Below, piece by piece: positions 8,816 to 18,477 of a stretch of 64,000 bases of DNA. Under the pieces are notes generated by a model. That model had not been told where the DNA came from, did not search any database, and saw only the letters and a program-made list of their open reading frames with translations. Numbering within the stretch: position 1 is the first letter of the stretch; every line of letters begins with the position of its first letter. A program made the position numbers and the translations under genes. The DNA comes from Halostagnicola larsenii XH-48 (lineage in GTDB: Archaea > Halobacteriota > Halobacteria > Halobacteriales > Natrialbaceae): the NCBI RefSeq assembly GCF_000517625.1, contig NZ_CP007055.1, positions 2,294,001 through 2,358,000 on the forward strand. The letters are read 5' to 3'.

Positions 8816-8873
8816 AAGACACTGCGGAGTAGTACTACCTGTCCGGTTGCAAAACCACGAGAAAACTACAATC

Positions 8874-9170
8874 ATGATCGAAGCTCCACTCGAACTTGGA
8901 CTCGCGCTGAACAGTTTCGCTGAGAACGCGGTCGTGTTGCAGGAAGAAGCCGCAGGCGGTGGCGGTCCGATGATCGAACGAGGCGCAGCGGCGGCCCTCG
9001 GTATCGGTCTCGCAGCCATCGGCGCAGGATACGCAGAGCGAGCGATCGGCGCGTCGGTCGTCGGTGCACTCGCCGAGGACTCCATCTCGCCCGGTATCGG
9101 AATTCTCCTGACAGTCCTCCCCGAGACGCTCGTGATCTTCGCACTGGTCGCGCTCTTCGTCGGACCTTAA
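8874..9170 (+). CDS. atpK: A-type ATP synthase subunit K (proteolipid c ring)
   Basis: The 98-residue protein has a short amphipathic start, a Gly/Ala-rich first helix (GAAAALGIGLAAIGAGYAE) and a second helix (GIGILLTVLPETLVIFALVA). The Glu in LPETLVIF is the ion-carrying carboxylate of the rotating ring. This is the two-helix size, not the duplicated four-helix form. The ATG at 8874 starts MIEAPLELGLALNSF. An upstream in-frame ATG at 8796 would add a segment unlike a proteolipid and lies before the putative TATA box. Confidence 0.92.
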   Translation: MIEAPLELGLALNSFAENAVVLQEEAAGGGGPMIERGAAAALGIGLAAIGAGYAERAIGASVVGALAEDSISPGIGILLTVLPETLVIFALVALFVGP

Positions 9171-9196
9171 AGCGTCCCTCTTCGAACCTTCTTACA

Positions 9197-9778
9197 ATGA
9201 GTTTGGACACAGTCGTTGAGGACATCCGAGAAGAGGCTCACGCGCGTGCGGAGGATATCCGCTCACAGGGCGAAACGCGCGCCGAAGAGATCGAGTCAGC
9301 CGCCCGCGAAGACGCAGACGAAATCGTCGCCGACGCCGAAGACGAAGTCGAGCGCGAGATCGAGCAGTTGCGCGAACAGCGACTCTCCAGTGCGAAACTG
9401 GAGGCGAAACAAAAACGCCTGGAGGCACGCCGCGACGTTCTCACGGACGTACGTGAGTCCGTCGAGGACGAACTCACCTCGCTCGAGGGCGACACCCGCG
9501 AGGAACTCACTCGCGAACTCCTCGAGGCCGCGACGGTCGAGTTCGACGAGGACGACACAGTCACCGTCTACGGTCGCGAATCCGACGAGGAACTGATCGA
9601 ATCGATCCTCGAGGAGTACGACGGCTACGAGTACGACGGCGAATACGACTGTCTCGGCGGTGTCGTCGTCGAGAGCGAGGCGTCCCGACTGCGAGTCAAC
9701 AACACGTTCGACTCGGTGCTCGAGGACGTCTGGGAAGACAACCTCCAGGAGATCAGTAACCGACTCTTCGAGCAATGA
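9197..9778 (+). CDS. atpE: A-type ATP synthase subunit E
   Basis: The 193-residue protein has an N-terminal coiled-coil half (EEAHARAEDIRSQGETRAEE and following Glu/Ala/Arg heptads to about residue 100) and a globular C-terminal half ending GGVVVESEASRLRVNNTFDS, the recognisable E-subunit signature. It pairs with subunit H in the peripheral stalks. It begins 26 nt after atpK and its stop overlaps the atpC start (ATGA). Confidence 0.92.
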   Translation: MSLDTVVEDIREEAHARAEDIRSQGETRAEEIESAAREDADEIVADAEDEVEREIEQLREQRLSSAKLEAKQKRLEARRDVLTDVRESVEDELTSLEGDTREELTRELLEAATVEFDEDDTVTVYGRESDEELIESILEEYDGYEYDGEYDCLGGVVVESEASRLRVNNTFDSVLEDVWEDNLQEISNRLFEQ

Positions 9779-10827
9779 GCACAGGTGCCTCGAATCCGGA
9801 GTACGTGAACGCCCGTGTTCGCTCGCGCCGAGCGGCGATGCTGTCCGACGAGGACTACCGCAAACTGATCCGGATGGGGCCGAGCGAGATCGCGCGGTTC
9901 ATGGAAGAGACGGAGTACGAAACCGAGATCAACGCGCTCGGGACCCGATTTTCCGGCGTCGATCTGATCGAGTACGCACTGAACCGAAACCTCGCGAAGC
10001 ACTTCGACGATCTGCTCGAGTGGTCCGAGGGCGAACTCTACGATCGAATCGTTCGATATCTCCGAAAGTTCGACGTCTGGAACCTGAAAACGATCGTTCG
10101 CGGGATCTACACGGACAGCGATCCCGAGGAGATCCAGACAGACCTCATTCGAGCCGGCGAACTCGACGACGGAACGCTCGATCGGCTGGTCGAAGTCGAT
10201 TCGATCGAAGACGTCATCGAGATTATCGAGGGGACGATTTTCGCCGACCAGCTCGAAGACGCCTACGAGGCCTACGAGGAAAGCGGTGCTCTCGTTCCGC
10301 TAGAAAACGCGTTGGATCGAGCGTTTTACGAGAATTTACTCGAGGATCTTGGCCGACCCCGAGAGGGGCCCCAGGCGAAGTACGTCGAGTTCCTCGAGGC
10401 GGAGATCGACTTCCGAAACGCACGGAACGCGTTGCGTCTCGCACGGAGCGGGGCGGACCTCGATCCAGCCGCCTACTACATCGAGGGTGGCGTACTGTTC
10501 GAAGAGTCCGACCTGAACCGACTGATCGGCGACTACGACACGCTCGTCGATCACATCGCGGAGAACAAACGCTACGGCGACCGCCTGTCGGGGGCGCTGG
10601 ATCAACTGCGCGATGCTGACAGCCTTATCCAGTTCGAGCACGCACTAGACGCCGCGTTGCTCGAGTACGCTGATACGCTCTCGAGCGTGTATCCGACCTC
10701 GATATCACCGGTGCTGTCGTTCGTTCTCGCGAAAGAGCGCGAGGTCGAGAATATCCGTGCGATCGCGCGCGGCCGCGAGGTCGGACTCGACGAGAACGAG
10801 ATTGAAGAAGAGCTGGTGATCCTATGA
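9775..10827 (+). CDS. atpC: A-type ATP synthase subunit C
   Basis: The 350-residue, mostly helical protein starts NPEYVNARVRSRRAAMLSDE and carries RFMEETEYETEINALGTRFS and LKTIVRGIYTDSDPEE, matching archaeal subunit C (homologue of eukaryotic subunit d). It forms the central socket that joins the rotor stalk D/F to the proteolipid ring. Its ends overlap atpE and atpF by 4 nt each, showing a tightly packed operon. Confidence 0.92.
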   Translation: MSTGASNPEYVNARVRSRRAAMLSDEDYRKLIRMGPSEIARFMEETEYETEINALGTRFSGVDLIEYALNRNLAKHFDDLLEWSEGELYDRIVRYLRKFDVWNLKTIVRGIYTDSDPEEIQTDLIRAGELDDGTLDRLVEVDSIEDVIEIIEGTIFADQLEDAYEAYEESGALVPLENALDRAFYENLLEDLGRPREGPQAKYVEFLEAEIDFRNARNALRLARSGADLDPAAYYIEGGVLFEESDLNRLIGDYDTLVDHIAENKRYGDRLSGALDQLRDADSLIQFEHALDAALLEYADTLSSVYPTSISPVLSFVLAKEREVENIRAIARGREVGLDENEIEEELVIL

Positions 10828-11156
10828 GCCAGGAAATCGCAGTCGTCGGCAGTCCGGAGTTTACAACCGGCTTCCGCCTCGCGGGAGTCAGTCGATTCGA
10901 GAACGTTCCGGACGACGAAAAAGACGAACGGTTAGACGACGCAGCGACGGCCGCCCTCGAAGACGATGGCGTCGGTATCGTCGTCATGCACGACGACGAT
11001 CTCGAGTACCTGTCACGAAACGTTCGACAGGAAGTCGAGACGAGCGTCGAGCCGGTCGTCGTCACGATCGGAAGCGGAACCGGTGGTGGCGGGCTGCGCG
11101 AACAGATAAAACGCGCGATCGGGATCGACCTGATGGACGAGGACGAAGACAGCTAA
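10824..11156 (+). CDS. atpF: A-type ATP synthase subunit F
   Basis: The 110-residue protein reads EIAVVGSPEFTTGFRLAGVS, then DGVGIVVMHDDDLEYLS and EPVVVTIGSGTGGGGLREQI, the Rossmann-like N-terminal fold plus C-terminal helix of subunit F. It binds subunit D in the central rotor stalk and can modulate ATPase activity. It overlaps atpC by 4 nt and ends 3 nt before atpA. Confidence 0.92.
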   Translation: MSQEIAVVGSPEFTTGFRLAGVSRFENVPDDEKDERLDDAATAALEDDGVGIVVMHDDDLEYLSRNVRQEVETSVEPVVVTIGSGTGGGGLREQIKRAIGIDLMDEDEDS

Positions 11157-11159
11157 ACT

Positions 11160-12923
11160 ATGAGCCAGGCAGAACAAACCGAGACCGTCGACGAAGACGG
11201 TGTAATCGAAAGCGTGAGCGGTCCGGTCGTGACCGCCGCGGACCTCGACGCCCGGATGAACGACGTCGTTTACGTCGGCGACGAAGGGCTGATGGGCGAG
11301 GTCATCGAGATCGAAGGGAACCTGACCACGATTCAGGTGTACGAAGAAACCTCCGGCGTCGGCCCGGGCGAACCCGTCGAAAACACGGGCGAACCGCTCA
11401 GCGTCGACCTCGGACCCGGCATGCTGGACTCCATCTACGACGGCGTCCAGCGTCCACTCGACGTTCTCGAGGACAAGATGGGAACGGCGTTTCTCGACCG
11501 CGGGGTCGACGCTCCCGGTATCGACCTCGAGAAGGAGTGGGAGTTCGAACCCGAAGTCACAGAAGGCGACGTAGTCGAACCCGGCGACGTCGTCGGTGTC
11601 GTCCCGGAGACGGTCACCATCGAACACAAAGTGATGGTCCCACCGGACTACGAGGGTGGGGAAGTTACCAGCGTCGAAAGCGGCGAGTTCACCGTCGAAG
11701 AGACGGTCGTCGAACTCGACAGCGGCGAGGAGATCCAGATGCACCAGGAGTGGCCGGTCCGAGAGGCCCGTCCCGCCGGTGACAAGGAGACGCCAACCGA
11801 ACCGCTCGTCACGGGACAGCGCGTACAGGATGGCCTCTTCCCGCTCGCGAAGGGCGGAACGGCGGCGATTCCCGGTCCGTTCGGATCCGGAAAGACCGTT
11901 ACCCAGCAGCAACTCGCCAAGTGGTCCGACGCGGACATCGTCGTCTACATCGGCTGTGGCGAGCGCGGTAACGAGATGACCGAGGTCATCGAGGACTTCC
12001 CGGAACTGCCGGACCCACAGACCGGAAACCCGCTGATGGCCCGGACGTGTCTCATCGCGAATACGTCGAACATGCCCGTCGCAGCGCGTGAATCCTGCAT
12101 TTACACGGGAATCACGATCGCGGAGTACTACCGCGACATGGGCTACGACGTCGCACTGATGGCCGACTCCACCTCGCGGTGGGCAGAGGCCATGCGCGAA
12201 ATCTCGAGCCGACTCGAGGAGATGCCCGGCGAAGAAGGGTATCCCGCGTATCTCGCCGCCTCGCTCTCGGAGTTCTACGAGCGCGCCGGCAAGTTCCAGC
12301 TGATTAACGGCGACGAAGGGTCGATTTCGGTCGTCGGTGCGGTCTCGCCGCCGGGCGGGGACTTCTCCGAGCCGGTCACCCAGAACACGCTCCGTATCGT
12401 CAAGACGTTCTGGGCACTGGACGCCGACCTCGCGGAACGTCGGCACTTCCCGTCGATCGACTGGAACGAATCGTACTCGCTGTACAAGGACCAGCTCGAT
12501 CCGTGGTGGGAGGACAACATCGCGGGCGACTGGTCGGACACCCGCCAGTGGGCGGTCGACGTGCTCGACGAGGAAGACGAACTGCAGGAGATCGTCCAGC
12601 TCGTCGGTAAGGACGCGCTGCCGGAAGACCAGCAGCTGACCTTAGAAATCGCACGCTATCTGCGTGAGGCCTGGCTCCAGCAGAACGCGCTCCACGACGT
12701 CGACACCTACTGCGAACCCGAGAAGACCTACCGAATGCTCAAAGCGATCGAGACGTTCAACGACGAAGCGTTCGAAGCGCTCGAGGCAGGGGTTCCGGTC
12801 GAAGAGATTCAAAACGTCGACGCCGCACCCCGGCTCAACCGCATGGGTACAGCCGAGGAGTGGAACGAATTCATCGACGAGATCCAAGACGACCTCAAAG
12901 AACAACTGCGAGCACTGTACTAA
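11160..12923 (+). CDS. atpA: A-type ATP synthase catalytic subunit A
   Basis: The 587-residue catalytic subunit has an N-terminal beta barrel ([17 protein letters not shown]), the bulge or non-homologous region typical of A/V-type A subunits (about 110-195), the P-loop [37 protein letters not shown] (Walker B side and catalytic segment), and a helical C-terminal domain ([20 protein letters not shown]). It binds and converts ATP in the A3B3 head. No intein is present; the P-loop region, a common intein site in archaeal A subunits, is uninterrupted. Confidence 0.95.
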   Translation: MSQAEQTETVDEDGVIESVSGPVVTAADLDARMNDVVYVGDEGLMGEVIEIEGNLTTIQVYEETSGVGPGEPVENTGEPLSVDLGPGMLDSIYDGVQRPLDVLEDKMGTAFLDRGVDAPGIDLEKEWEFEPEVTEGDVVEPGDVVGVVPETVTIEHKVMVPPDYEGGEVTSVESGEFTVEETVVELDSGEEIQMHQEWPVREARPAGDKETPTEPLVTGQRVQDGLFPLAKGGTAAIPGPFGSGKTVTQQQLAKWSDADIVVYIGCGERGNEMTEVIEDFPELPDPQTGNPLMARTCLIANTSNMPVAARESCIYTGITIAEYYRDMGYDVALMADSTSRWAEAMREISSRLEEMPGEEGYPAYLAASLSEFYERAGKFQLINGDEGSISVVGAVSPPGGDFSEPVTQNTLRIVKTFWALDADLAERRHFPSIDWNESYSLYKDQLDPWWEDNIAGDWSDTRQWAVDVLDEEDELQEIVQLVGKDALPEDQQLTLEIARYLREAWLQQNALHDVDTYCEPEKTYRMLKAIETFNDEAFEALEAGVPVEEIQNVDAAPRLNRMGTAEEWNEFIDEIQDDLKEQLRALY

Positions 12924-12925
12924 CA

Positions 12926-14350
12926 ATGAAAGAGTACCAGACTATCACGGAAATTAGCGGTCCGCTGGTGTTCGCCGAAGTCGACGAGCCGGTCGGGTAC
13001 GACGAAATCGTCGAAATCGAGACCGAAGACGGGCGGACCCTTCGCGGTCAGGTGCTGGAATCGAGCGAGGGTATCGTCTCGATCCAGGTGTTCGAAGGCA
13101 CGGGCGGTATCGACCGCAACGCCTCCGTTCGCTTCCTGGGCGAGACGATGAAGATGCCCGTCACCGAGGACCTCCTCGGACGGGTACTTGACGGTTCCGG
13201 GAATCCGATCGACGGCGGCCCGGAAATCGTCCCCGACGAACGACACGACATCGTCGGCGAAGCGATCAACCCGTACTCTCGAGAGTATCCCGAGGAGTTC
13301 ATCCAGACCGGTGTCTCGGCCATCGACGGCATGAACACGCTGGTCCGCGGTCAGAAGCTGCCGATCTTCTCCGGATCGGGGCTGCCACACAACGAACTCG
13401 CACTCCAGATCGCCCGACAGGCGACCGTTCCGGAAGAAGAAGACGGCGAGGACGATGACGGATCCGAGTTCGCAGTCATCTTCGGCGCGATGGGTATCAC
13501 CGCCGAGGAGGCAAACGAGTTCATGGAGGACTTCGAGCGAACGGGCGCACTCGAGCGCTCGGTCGTCTTCATGAATCTCGCGGACGACCCTGCGGTCGAA
13601 CGACAGGTTACGCCGCGGCTCGTCCTGACAACCGCGGAGTATCTAGCCTTCGAGAAGGATTACCACGTGCTGGTTATCCTGACGGACATGACCAACTACT
13701 GTGAGGCACTGCGAGAGATCGGTGCCGCGCGTGAGGAGGTTCCGGGCCGACGTGGCTATCCCGGATACATGTACACCGACCTGGCCCAGCTCTACGAGCG
13801 GGCGGGTCGAATCGAAGGGCGCGACGGATCGGTCACCCAGATTCCGATCCTCACGATGCCCGGCGACGACGACACCCACCCGATCCCTGACCTGACTGGC
13901 TACATTACGGAAGGCCAGATCATGATGGATCGGAACCTGAACAGTCAGGGTATCGAGCCGCCAGTCAACGTCCTTCCGAGCCTCTCGCGACTGATGGACG
14001 ACGGTATCGGCGAAGGGCTCACTCGAGCGGACCACGGCGACGTCTCCGACCAGATGTACGCCGCCTACGCGGAGGGTGAGGACCTGCGCGACCTCGTAAA
14101 CATCGTCGGTCGCGAAGCGCTGTCCGAACGGGACAACAAGTTCCTCGACTTCGCCGACCGCTTCGAGAAGGAGTTCGTCCAACAGGGCTACGACACCAAC
14201 CGCTCGATCGACGAAACGCTCGAGATCGGCTGGGACCTGCTGTCGATGCTGCCCAAGGACGCGCTCAATCGTATCGACGAAGACCTCATCGAAGAACACT
14301 ACCGTGAAGACGAAACCGGCGAAGAAGCCGAAGCCGTTTCGGCCGACTAA
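12926..14350 (+). CDS. atpB: A-type ATP synthase regulatory subunit B
   Basis: The 474-residue non-catalytic subunit begins [20 protein letters not shown] (ATG at 12926, 2 nt after the atpA stop). Where subunit A has a P-loop this protein has [18 protein letters not shown], which lacks the Lys-Thr needed for catalysis, as expected for [21 protein letters not shown] and the [20 protein letters not shown] region are typical. A Glu/Asp-rich stretch ([12 protein letters not shown], about 171-182) is a halophile insertion. It is the last contiguous gene of the operon; atpD lies 2.9 kb downstream. Confidence 0.95.
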   Translation: MKEYQTITEISGPLVFAEVDEPVGYDEIVEIETEDGRTLRGQVLESSEGIVSIQVFEGTGGIDRNASVRFLGETMKMPVTEDLLGRVLDGSGNPIDGGPEIVPDERHDIVGEAINPYSREYPEEFIQTGVSAIDGMNTLVRGQKLPIFSGSGLPHNELALQIARQATVPEEEDGEDDDGSEFAVIFGAMGITAEEANEFMEDFERTGALERSVVFMNLADDPAVERQVTPRLVLTTAEYLAFEKDYHVLVILTDMTNYCEALREIGAAREEVPGRRGYPGYMYTDLAQLYERAGRIEGRDGSVTQIPILTMPGDDDTHPIPDLTGYITEGQIMMDRNLNSQGIEPPVNVLPSLSRLMDDGIGEGLTRADHGDVSDQMYAAYAEGEDLRDLVNIVGREALSERDNKFLDFADRFEKEFVQQGYDTNRSIDETLEIGWDLLSMLPKDALNRIDEDLIEEHYREDETGEEAEAVSAD

Positions 14351-14486
14351 CGAATCGACCGGTCGTTCGACTCGAGGCCGCGCTTGATTTTCGTCCGATT
14401 ACCCGTTCTTGCGTTGTCGGGACGCGCCGAGATGTAGGTCGAAACCTAGCAGAATCTAAGTGTGTCTCTGATAGAATATCCAACCT

Positions 14487-14783
14487 GTGAGTCTCACAGA
14501 TGTCGTGACGATTGCGTCGATGGCCGCGTTTTGTATCGGAATCGGGTGGGGGAGTATCGTGCTTAGGTACGTACTCTTCGTACGGACCGCCGCTGGATCG
14601 GGCGGGTTCGATGAGCGCTCGAGATGGTACGTGGTTGGAGAGGTATTCTTCATGGGCGGTGGGACAGGTATCATGCTGTATTTGACCGATACCGTTCTTG
14701 AATCGTTCGTATTCGGGCTTTCTGGGCTTTCATTCGTGGTCATCGCAGATACACTCGCCCACCGTCTGACCGCGTACCGCTAA
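14487..14783 (+). CDS. Small three-helix membrane protein, unknown function
   Basis: The 98-residue protein, which opens at a GTG (14487), has three predicted membrane helices (VVTIASMAAFCIGIGWGSIV; YVVGEVFFMGGGTGIMLYLT; VLESFVFGLSGLSFVVIADT). Base composition is more AT-rich and the codon choice less strict than in the flanking ATP synthase genes. I do not recognise the family. It is the first of four genes between atpB and atpD. A role in the ATP synthase cannot be excluded, but nothing in the sequence supports one. Confidence 0.6.
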   Translation: MSLTDVVTIASMAAFCIGIGWGSIVLRYVLFVRTAAGSGGFDERSRWYVVGEVFFMGGGTGIMLYLTDTVLESFVFGLSGLSFVVIADTLAHRLTAYR

Positions 14784-14912
14784 CCGCCACTCCCCCTCGA
14801 GCGGACGGTCGTTCTGTCCTCTCGCGAACGTTTTATGTCACCTAGAGACTGGTTCGTGCCAGTGAGTAGACTCGAGAAACCCATCTGACCGAAAAAACTG
14901 TAGCAATCGATA

Positions 14913-16541
14913 ATGACGTTACCATGTATGCACAAGCCATTGCTGGTCACGGAGTTTCTCGACAGGGCCCGAACGCACTACGGCGACGACGAGGCGGTCG
15001 TCGCCACCTCGGGCGAACGGTTCACGTACGACGAACTCGGCGAGCGCGCCGACCGCTTCGCCGCGGCGCTACAGGAGCGCGGGATCGAGAAGGGCGACCG
15101 CGTCGCCATCCTCGACCCGAATACGCACTACCATCTCGAGGCGGCCTACGGAATCATGCAGATCGGGGCAGTCCACACGCCGCTGAACTATCGGCTCACG
15201 CCCGACGACTTCGAGTATATCCTCTCGGACGCGGGCGTCGACGCGATTTACGCCGACTACGACTTCGCCGAGCGTATCGAAGCGATCCGCGACGAGGTGC
15301 CGACGGAGACGTTCATCACGAACGACGTGGATGCCGTCGAAGGGAATTGGGAAGCGTTCGACGACGTCCTCGAGTCGGCGGGCACCGAGTACGACCGACC
15401 GGAGATGGACGAAGACGAGATAATCACGATCAACTACACGTCGGGAACGACGGGCGATCCCAAAGGCGTCTGTCGCACCCACCGGTGTGAAACGCTCCAC
15501 GCGTATCTGGTGGTCGCCCACCAGGAACTGGCCGACGACGACACCTACCTCTGGACGCTCCCGATGTTCCACGCGAACGGGTGGGGTCACATCTTCGCCG
15601 TGACCGGGATCGGCGCGAAACACGTCTGCGCGCGAGGTGTCGACGCCGGAGACATCTTCGAAGCGGTTCGAGACGAGAACGTTTCCTACATGTGCGGCGC
15701 GCCGACGGTCCTGAACATGCTGGTCGACTACTACGACGAGTACGAACCCGAGACGACCGGCGATTCGCCGGTACGGCTCGCGACCGCGGGGAGCGCCCCG
15801 CCCGAAGCGACGATCCGAACCGTCGAGGAGGAGTTCGGCTGGTACTTAAAACACGTCTACGGGGCGACCGAGACGGGCCCGCTCATCACCACTTCCGACG
15901 CGCGTCGACACTTCGAGGCCGGTAGCGACGATCGATTCCGAATCAAGAAACGACAGGGACTCGCCTATCTCGGAACCGAGATCAGGGTCGTCGACGAGGA
16001 CGGGACGGACGTCCCCCGCGACGACGAGACGCTCGGCGAGGTCGTCGTCCGCGGGAACCAGATCATGGAGAAGTACTGGAACAAGCCCGAGGCGACCGAG
16101 GAAGCGTTCTCGGATCGAATCGAAGGCTACTATCACACCGGCGACCTCGCGACGATCGACGAGAACGGAATGATCGCGATTCAGGACCGCAAGAAGGACA
16201 TCATCATCTCTGGCGGCGAGAACATCTCGAGCATCGAACTCGAGGACGCGCTGTTCGACCACCCCGAGGTGTCGGACGTGGCGGTGATCCCGTCTCCCAG
16301 CGACGAGTGGGGCGAGACGCCGAAGGCGTTCGTCGTTCCCGCGAGCGGCGACCCCGACGAACCGGGAGTGACGACGGACGAACTGCTCGAGTTCACGAAG
16401 GAGAATCTGGCGGGCTACAAGGCGGTTCGCCGGACGGAGTTCGTCGAGCAGTTGCCGACGACGGCGACCGGCAAGATACAGAAGTACGAACTTCGACAGG
16501 AAGAGTGGGAAGGAGAAGAGCGGATGGTCGGACAGGGGTAG
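14913..16541 (+). CDS. Acyl-CoA synthetase (AMP-forming), medium/long-chain type
   Basis: The 542-residue ANL-superfamily enzyme shows the P-loop-like motif INYTSGTTGDPKGVCRTH, the A5 region LKHVYGATETGPLITT, the A7/A8 segment GYYHTGDLATIDENGMIAI then DRKKDIIISGGENISSIELE, and the C-terminal catalytic Lys in TATGKIQKYELR. It would join a carboxylic acid to CoA through an acyl-adenylate in the cytosol; the acid is not predictable (fatty, aryl or short-chain). An ATG at 14928 (MHKPLLVTEFLD) is an equally good start. It lies between atpB and atpD but has no evident link to ATP synthase. Confidence 0.88.
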   Translation: MTLPCMHKPLLVTEFLDRARTHYGDDEAVVATSGERFTYDELGERADRFAAALQERGIEKGDRVAILDPNTHYHLEAAYGIMQIGAVHTPLNYRLTPDDFEYILSDAGVDAIYADYDFAERIEAIRDEVPTETFITNDVDAVEGNWEAFDDVLESAGTEYDRPEMDEDEIITINYTSGTTGDPKGVCRTHRCETLHAYLVVAHQELADDDTYLWTLPMFHANGWGHIFAVTGIGAKHVCARGVDAGDIFEAVRDENVSYMCGAPTVLNMLVDYYDEYEPETTGDSPVRLATAGSAPPEATIRTVEEEFGWYLKHVYGATETGPLITTSDARRHFEAGSDDRFRIKKRQGLAYLGTEIRVVDEDGTDVPRDDETLGEVVVRGNQIMEKYWNKPEATEEAFSDRIEGYYHTGDLATIDENGMIAIQDRKKDIIISGGENISSIELEDALFDHPEVSDVAVIPSPSDEWGETPKAFVVPASGDPDEPGVTTDELLEFTKENLAGYKAVRRTEFVEQLPTTATGKIQKYELRQEEWEGEERMVGQG

Positions 16542-16850
16542 CTACCGCCACCGATCGTCGCCGTCGGAGTCGTCCTCGGGTTTTCCCCACGTCTCGTCGG
16601 CCTCAGTCCGCGAGCCCCACCCGAATTCGCTGGCACGATCATCCGTTTTCCTGCCGTCGTCGGATCGGTCGGTGCGATCCGGAGACGACTGCACGTCGTT
16701 CAGGCCGCCCTGTTCTCGCGCGCGTCGCTGCGCCTCGGTTCGATCGACGACCGTCGGATCCAACGTTTCCCGATCGATCGCGGCCCATATAGCGAGCGAA
16801 ACCACAGCGATGACCGAGAGGAACGCGACGAAGATGAACAACTCAACCAT
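16542..16850 (-). CDS. Single-span membrane protein with acidic tail, haloarchaeal hypothetical
   Basis: The 102-residue protein has one N-terminal helix (VELFIFVAFLSVIAVVSLAIW) and a disordered, Asp/Glu/Arg-rich cytoplasmic tail with SEFGWGSRTEADETWGKPED. The stop codon abuts the stop of the acyl-CoA synthetase (convergent, no gap), and it is the only minus-strand gene in the atpB-atpD interval. The function is unknown. The clean N-terminal hydrophobic segment and good codon use support it as real. Confidence 0.55.
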   Translation of the reverse strand: MVELFIFVAFLSVIAVVSLAIWAAIDRETLDPTVVDRTEAQRRAREQGGLNDVQSSPDRTDRSDDGRKTDDRASEFGWGSRTEADETWGKPEDDSDGDDRWR

Positions 16851-16912
16851 CGGTACGATACTTCTCGAGGCGCGAGCACAAATGTTTTGTTACGTTACAC
16901 GAATAGGAAGAT

Positions 16913-17116
16913 ATGAAAGACGACGATCACGGCTGTCCAAAGTGTGACCGCACGGAAACGGAAATCGACGAAATTTCGACGACTGGAACGGGCTTGTCGA
17001 AGTTCCTCGACATACAGAACCGGAAATTTATGGTCATCAGCTGTACCAACTGCGGCTACTCTGAACTCTATAAGGGACAGTCCTCGGGCGACATGGTCGA
17101 CCTGTTCCTCGGGTAA
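16913..17116 (+). CDS. Small nucleic-acid-binding zinc ribbon protein (YpzJ/COG3478-like)
   Basis: The 67-residue protein is built around two Cys pairs, HGCPKCDRTE and ISCTNCGYSELYKG, that form one zinc ribbon. GTGLSKFLDIQNRKFMVISC and the ending DMVDLFLG are hallmarks of the zinc_ribbon_13/YpzJ family, predicted to bind nucleic acid. The function is not established. It is divergent from the single-span membrane protein and lies 89 nt before atpD, in the same direction. Confidence 0.8.
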   Translation: MKDDDHGCPKCDRTETEIDEISTTGTGLSKFLDIQNRKFMVISCTNCGYSELYKGQSSGDMVDLFLG

Positions 17117-17161
17117 CCACTGACGAACCGTATCCGCTCCGAGCGCGCCGACCGCGAGCAA

Positions 17162-17175
17162 AACTGTAAACAGTT
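17162..17175. promoter_or_regulatory. Inverted repeat in the atpD promoter region
   Basis: aactgt-aa-acagtt is a perfect 6-bp inverted repeat with a 2-nt spacer, 31-44 nt before the atpD ATG. It overlaps the place where the TATA element of a separate atpD promoter would sit (taaacagttatcc). It could be a regulator site or chance dyad symmetry in an AT-rich promoter. Confidence 0.35.
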
Positions 17176-17205
17176 ATCCGACTGGGGGCGCAATCTCCGA
17201 CCAAC

Positions 17206-17928
17206 ATGGCCAAGGACGTCAAGCCGACCCGCAAGAACTTGATGGCGATCGAGGATCGCATCGAGCTCTCCGAACGCGGCCACGGTACGCTCGAGAAGAA
17301 ACGAGACGGTCTCATCATGGAGTTCATGGACATCCTGGACAAGGCACAGGACGTCCGCGGCGAACTCTCGGATGACTACAATGCGGCCCAGAAGAAGATC
17401 AACATGGCCCGAGCGATGGAAGGCGACGTCGCCGTTCGCGGCGCTGCTGCCGCTCTGCAAGAACACCCCGAGATTACCACCGAGTCCAAGAACATCATGG
17501 GAGTCGTCGTTCCGCAGATCGAATCCTCTCGCGTCTCGAAGAACTTAGACCAGCGCGGCTACGGGATCATGGGCACCTCCGCACGCATCGACGAGGCCGC
17601 CGAGGCCTACGAGGACCTCCTCGAGAGCATTATCCTCGCCGCCGAGGTCGAGACGGCGATGAAGAAGATGCTCCGAGAGATCGAAACGACCAAACGGCGC
17701 GTCAACGCCCTCGAGTTCAAGCTCCTTCCGGATCTCTACAGCAGTCAGGAGTACATCGAACAGAAACTCGAGGAGCAAGAACGCGAGGAGACCTTCCGGC
17801 TGAAAAAGATCAAAGAGAAGAAAGAACAGGAAGAAAAAGAACAGAAGGCTGCAGAAGAAGCCGAGAAAGCAGAGGACCTCGAAGGCGGCCAAACGCCGCC
17901 GATCGGGAGCGCGGCGGGCGGCGACTAA
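17206..17928 (+). CDS. atpD: A-type ATP synthase subunit D
   Basis: The 240-residue protein starts [20 protein letters not shown], has two long antiparallel helices with the conserved centre [11 protein letters not shown] and [20 protein letters not shown], and ends in a Lys/Glu-rich tail ([20 protein letters not shown]). Subunit D is the axle of the rotor that turns inside the A3B3 head. In many haloarchaea it directly follows atpB; here four genes and about 2.9 kb intervene, so it must rely on its own promoter. Confidence 0.93.
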   Translation: MAKDVKPTRKNLMAIEDRIELSERGHGTLEKKRDGLIMEFMDILDKAQDVRGELSDDYNAAQKKINMARAMEGDVAVRGAAAALQEHPEITTESKNIMGVVVPQIESSRVSKNLDQRGYGIMGTSARIDEAAEAYEDLLESIILAAEVETAMKKMLREIETTKRRVNALEFKLLPDLYSSQEYIEQKLEEQEREETFRLKKIKEKKEQEEKEQKAAEEAEKAEDLEGGQTPPIGSAAGGD

Positions 17929-18039
17929 CGACGCGTTGGCCTGCCAGCGGTGTGGGGGTGGGGGAAGCGAGGCGGTCCGAGCGCGCCCAGGTCCTGCTCG
18001 GACGACATTAAGTACCGAAACGGTTGCTACAGACGATCT

Positions 18040-18447
18040 ATGTACTGTTCTCACTGCGATTCGCCGCTTGTTCCGTTCGAGGTGCCAGAAGCATACGGAG
18101 AGTACGCACCGTCAGAAGCGCCGGTAGCGACGATCTGTTCGCGGTGCCTGCGTGTTACTGACCTCGAGGAATCCAACGAGGTTGCGGTAGCCGACTCTCC
18201 AGACTTCACTATCGTCAGCGAGGCGTTTCCGACTCGGGAGAAACCGGCCGCCGGGGTCGCACTCGCGCTCGGATTGTGTGCGTCGCTCGCTCGGAATCGG
18301 AACAATCTCGAGGCGCTGGTAGCCGACCTCGAGCGGGCGGGAACGGACCCGTTGTTGACACTCGAGCGAGTGTGTCAGGATCCGTCGGTCGAACCGACGA
18401 TGGATCTCGAGCGGCGATTGCACCAACTCGAGCAATTTGTATACTGA
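18040..18447 (+). CDS. DUF6276 family haloarchaeal protein with zinc-ribbon start
   Basis: The 135-residue protein begins MYCSHCDSPLVPFEVPEAYG and has a second Cys pair in ATICSRCLRVTDL, giving a zinc ribbon in the first 50 residues. The rest is helical (GVALALGLCASLARNRNNLE). I recognise the layout as the haloarchaea-specific DUF6276 family of unknown function. The ATG at 18040 fits: upstream in-frame sequence is unlike a protein, and acattaagtacc about 32 nt before could be the TATA element. It converges on the DUF5811 gene. Confidence 0.7.
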   Translation: MYCSHCDSPLVPFEVPEAYGEYAPSEAPVATICSRCLRVTDLEESNEVAVADSPDFTIVSEAFPTREKPAAGVALALGLCASLARNRNNLEALVADLERAGTDPLLTLERVCQDPSVEPTMDLERRLHQLEQFVY

Positions 18448-18477
18448 ACCCGTTATAAGCCGTTTCGTCGGACGAGG

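Noticed and set aside
11013-12446. 477-codon minus-strand frame opposite atpA
   Set aside because: Antisense to the catalytic subunit; composition typical of a shadow frame.
14351-17205. Insertion of a mobile element between atpB and atpD
   Set aside because: No transposase, integrase, terminal inverted repeats or target duplication could be seen, so only gene insertion or rearrangement is stated.
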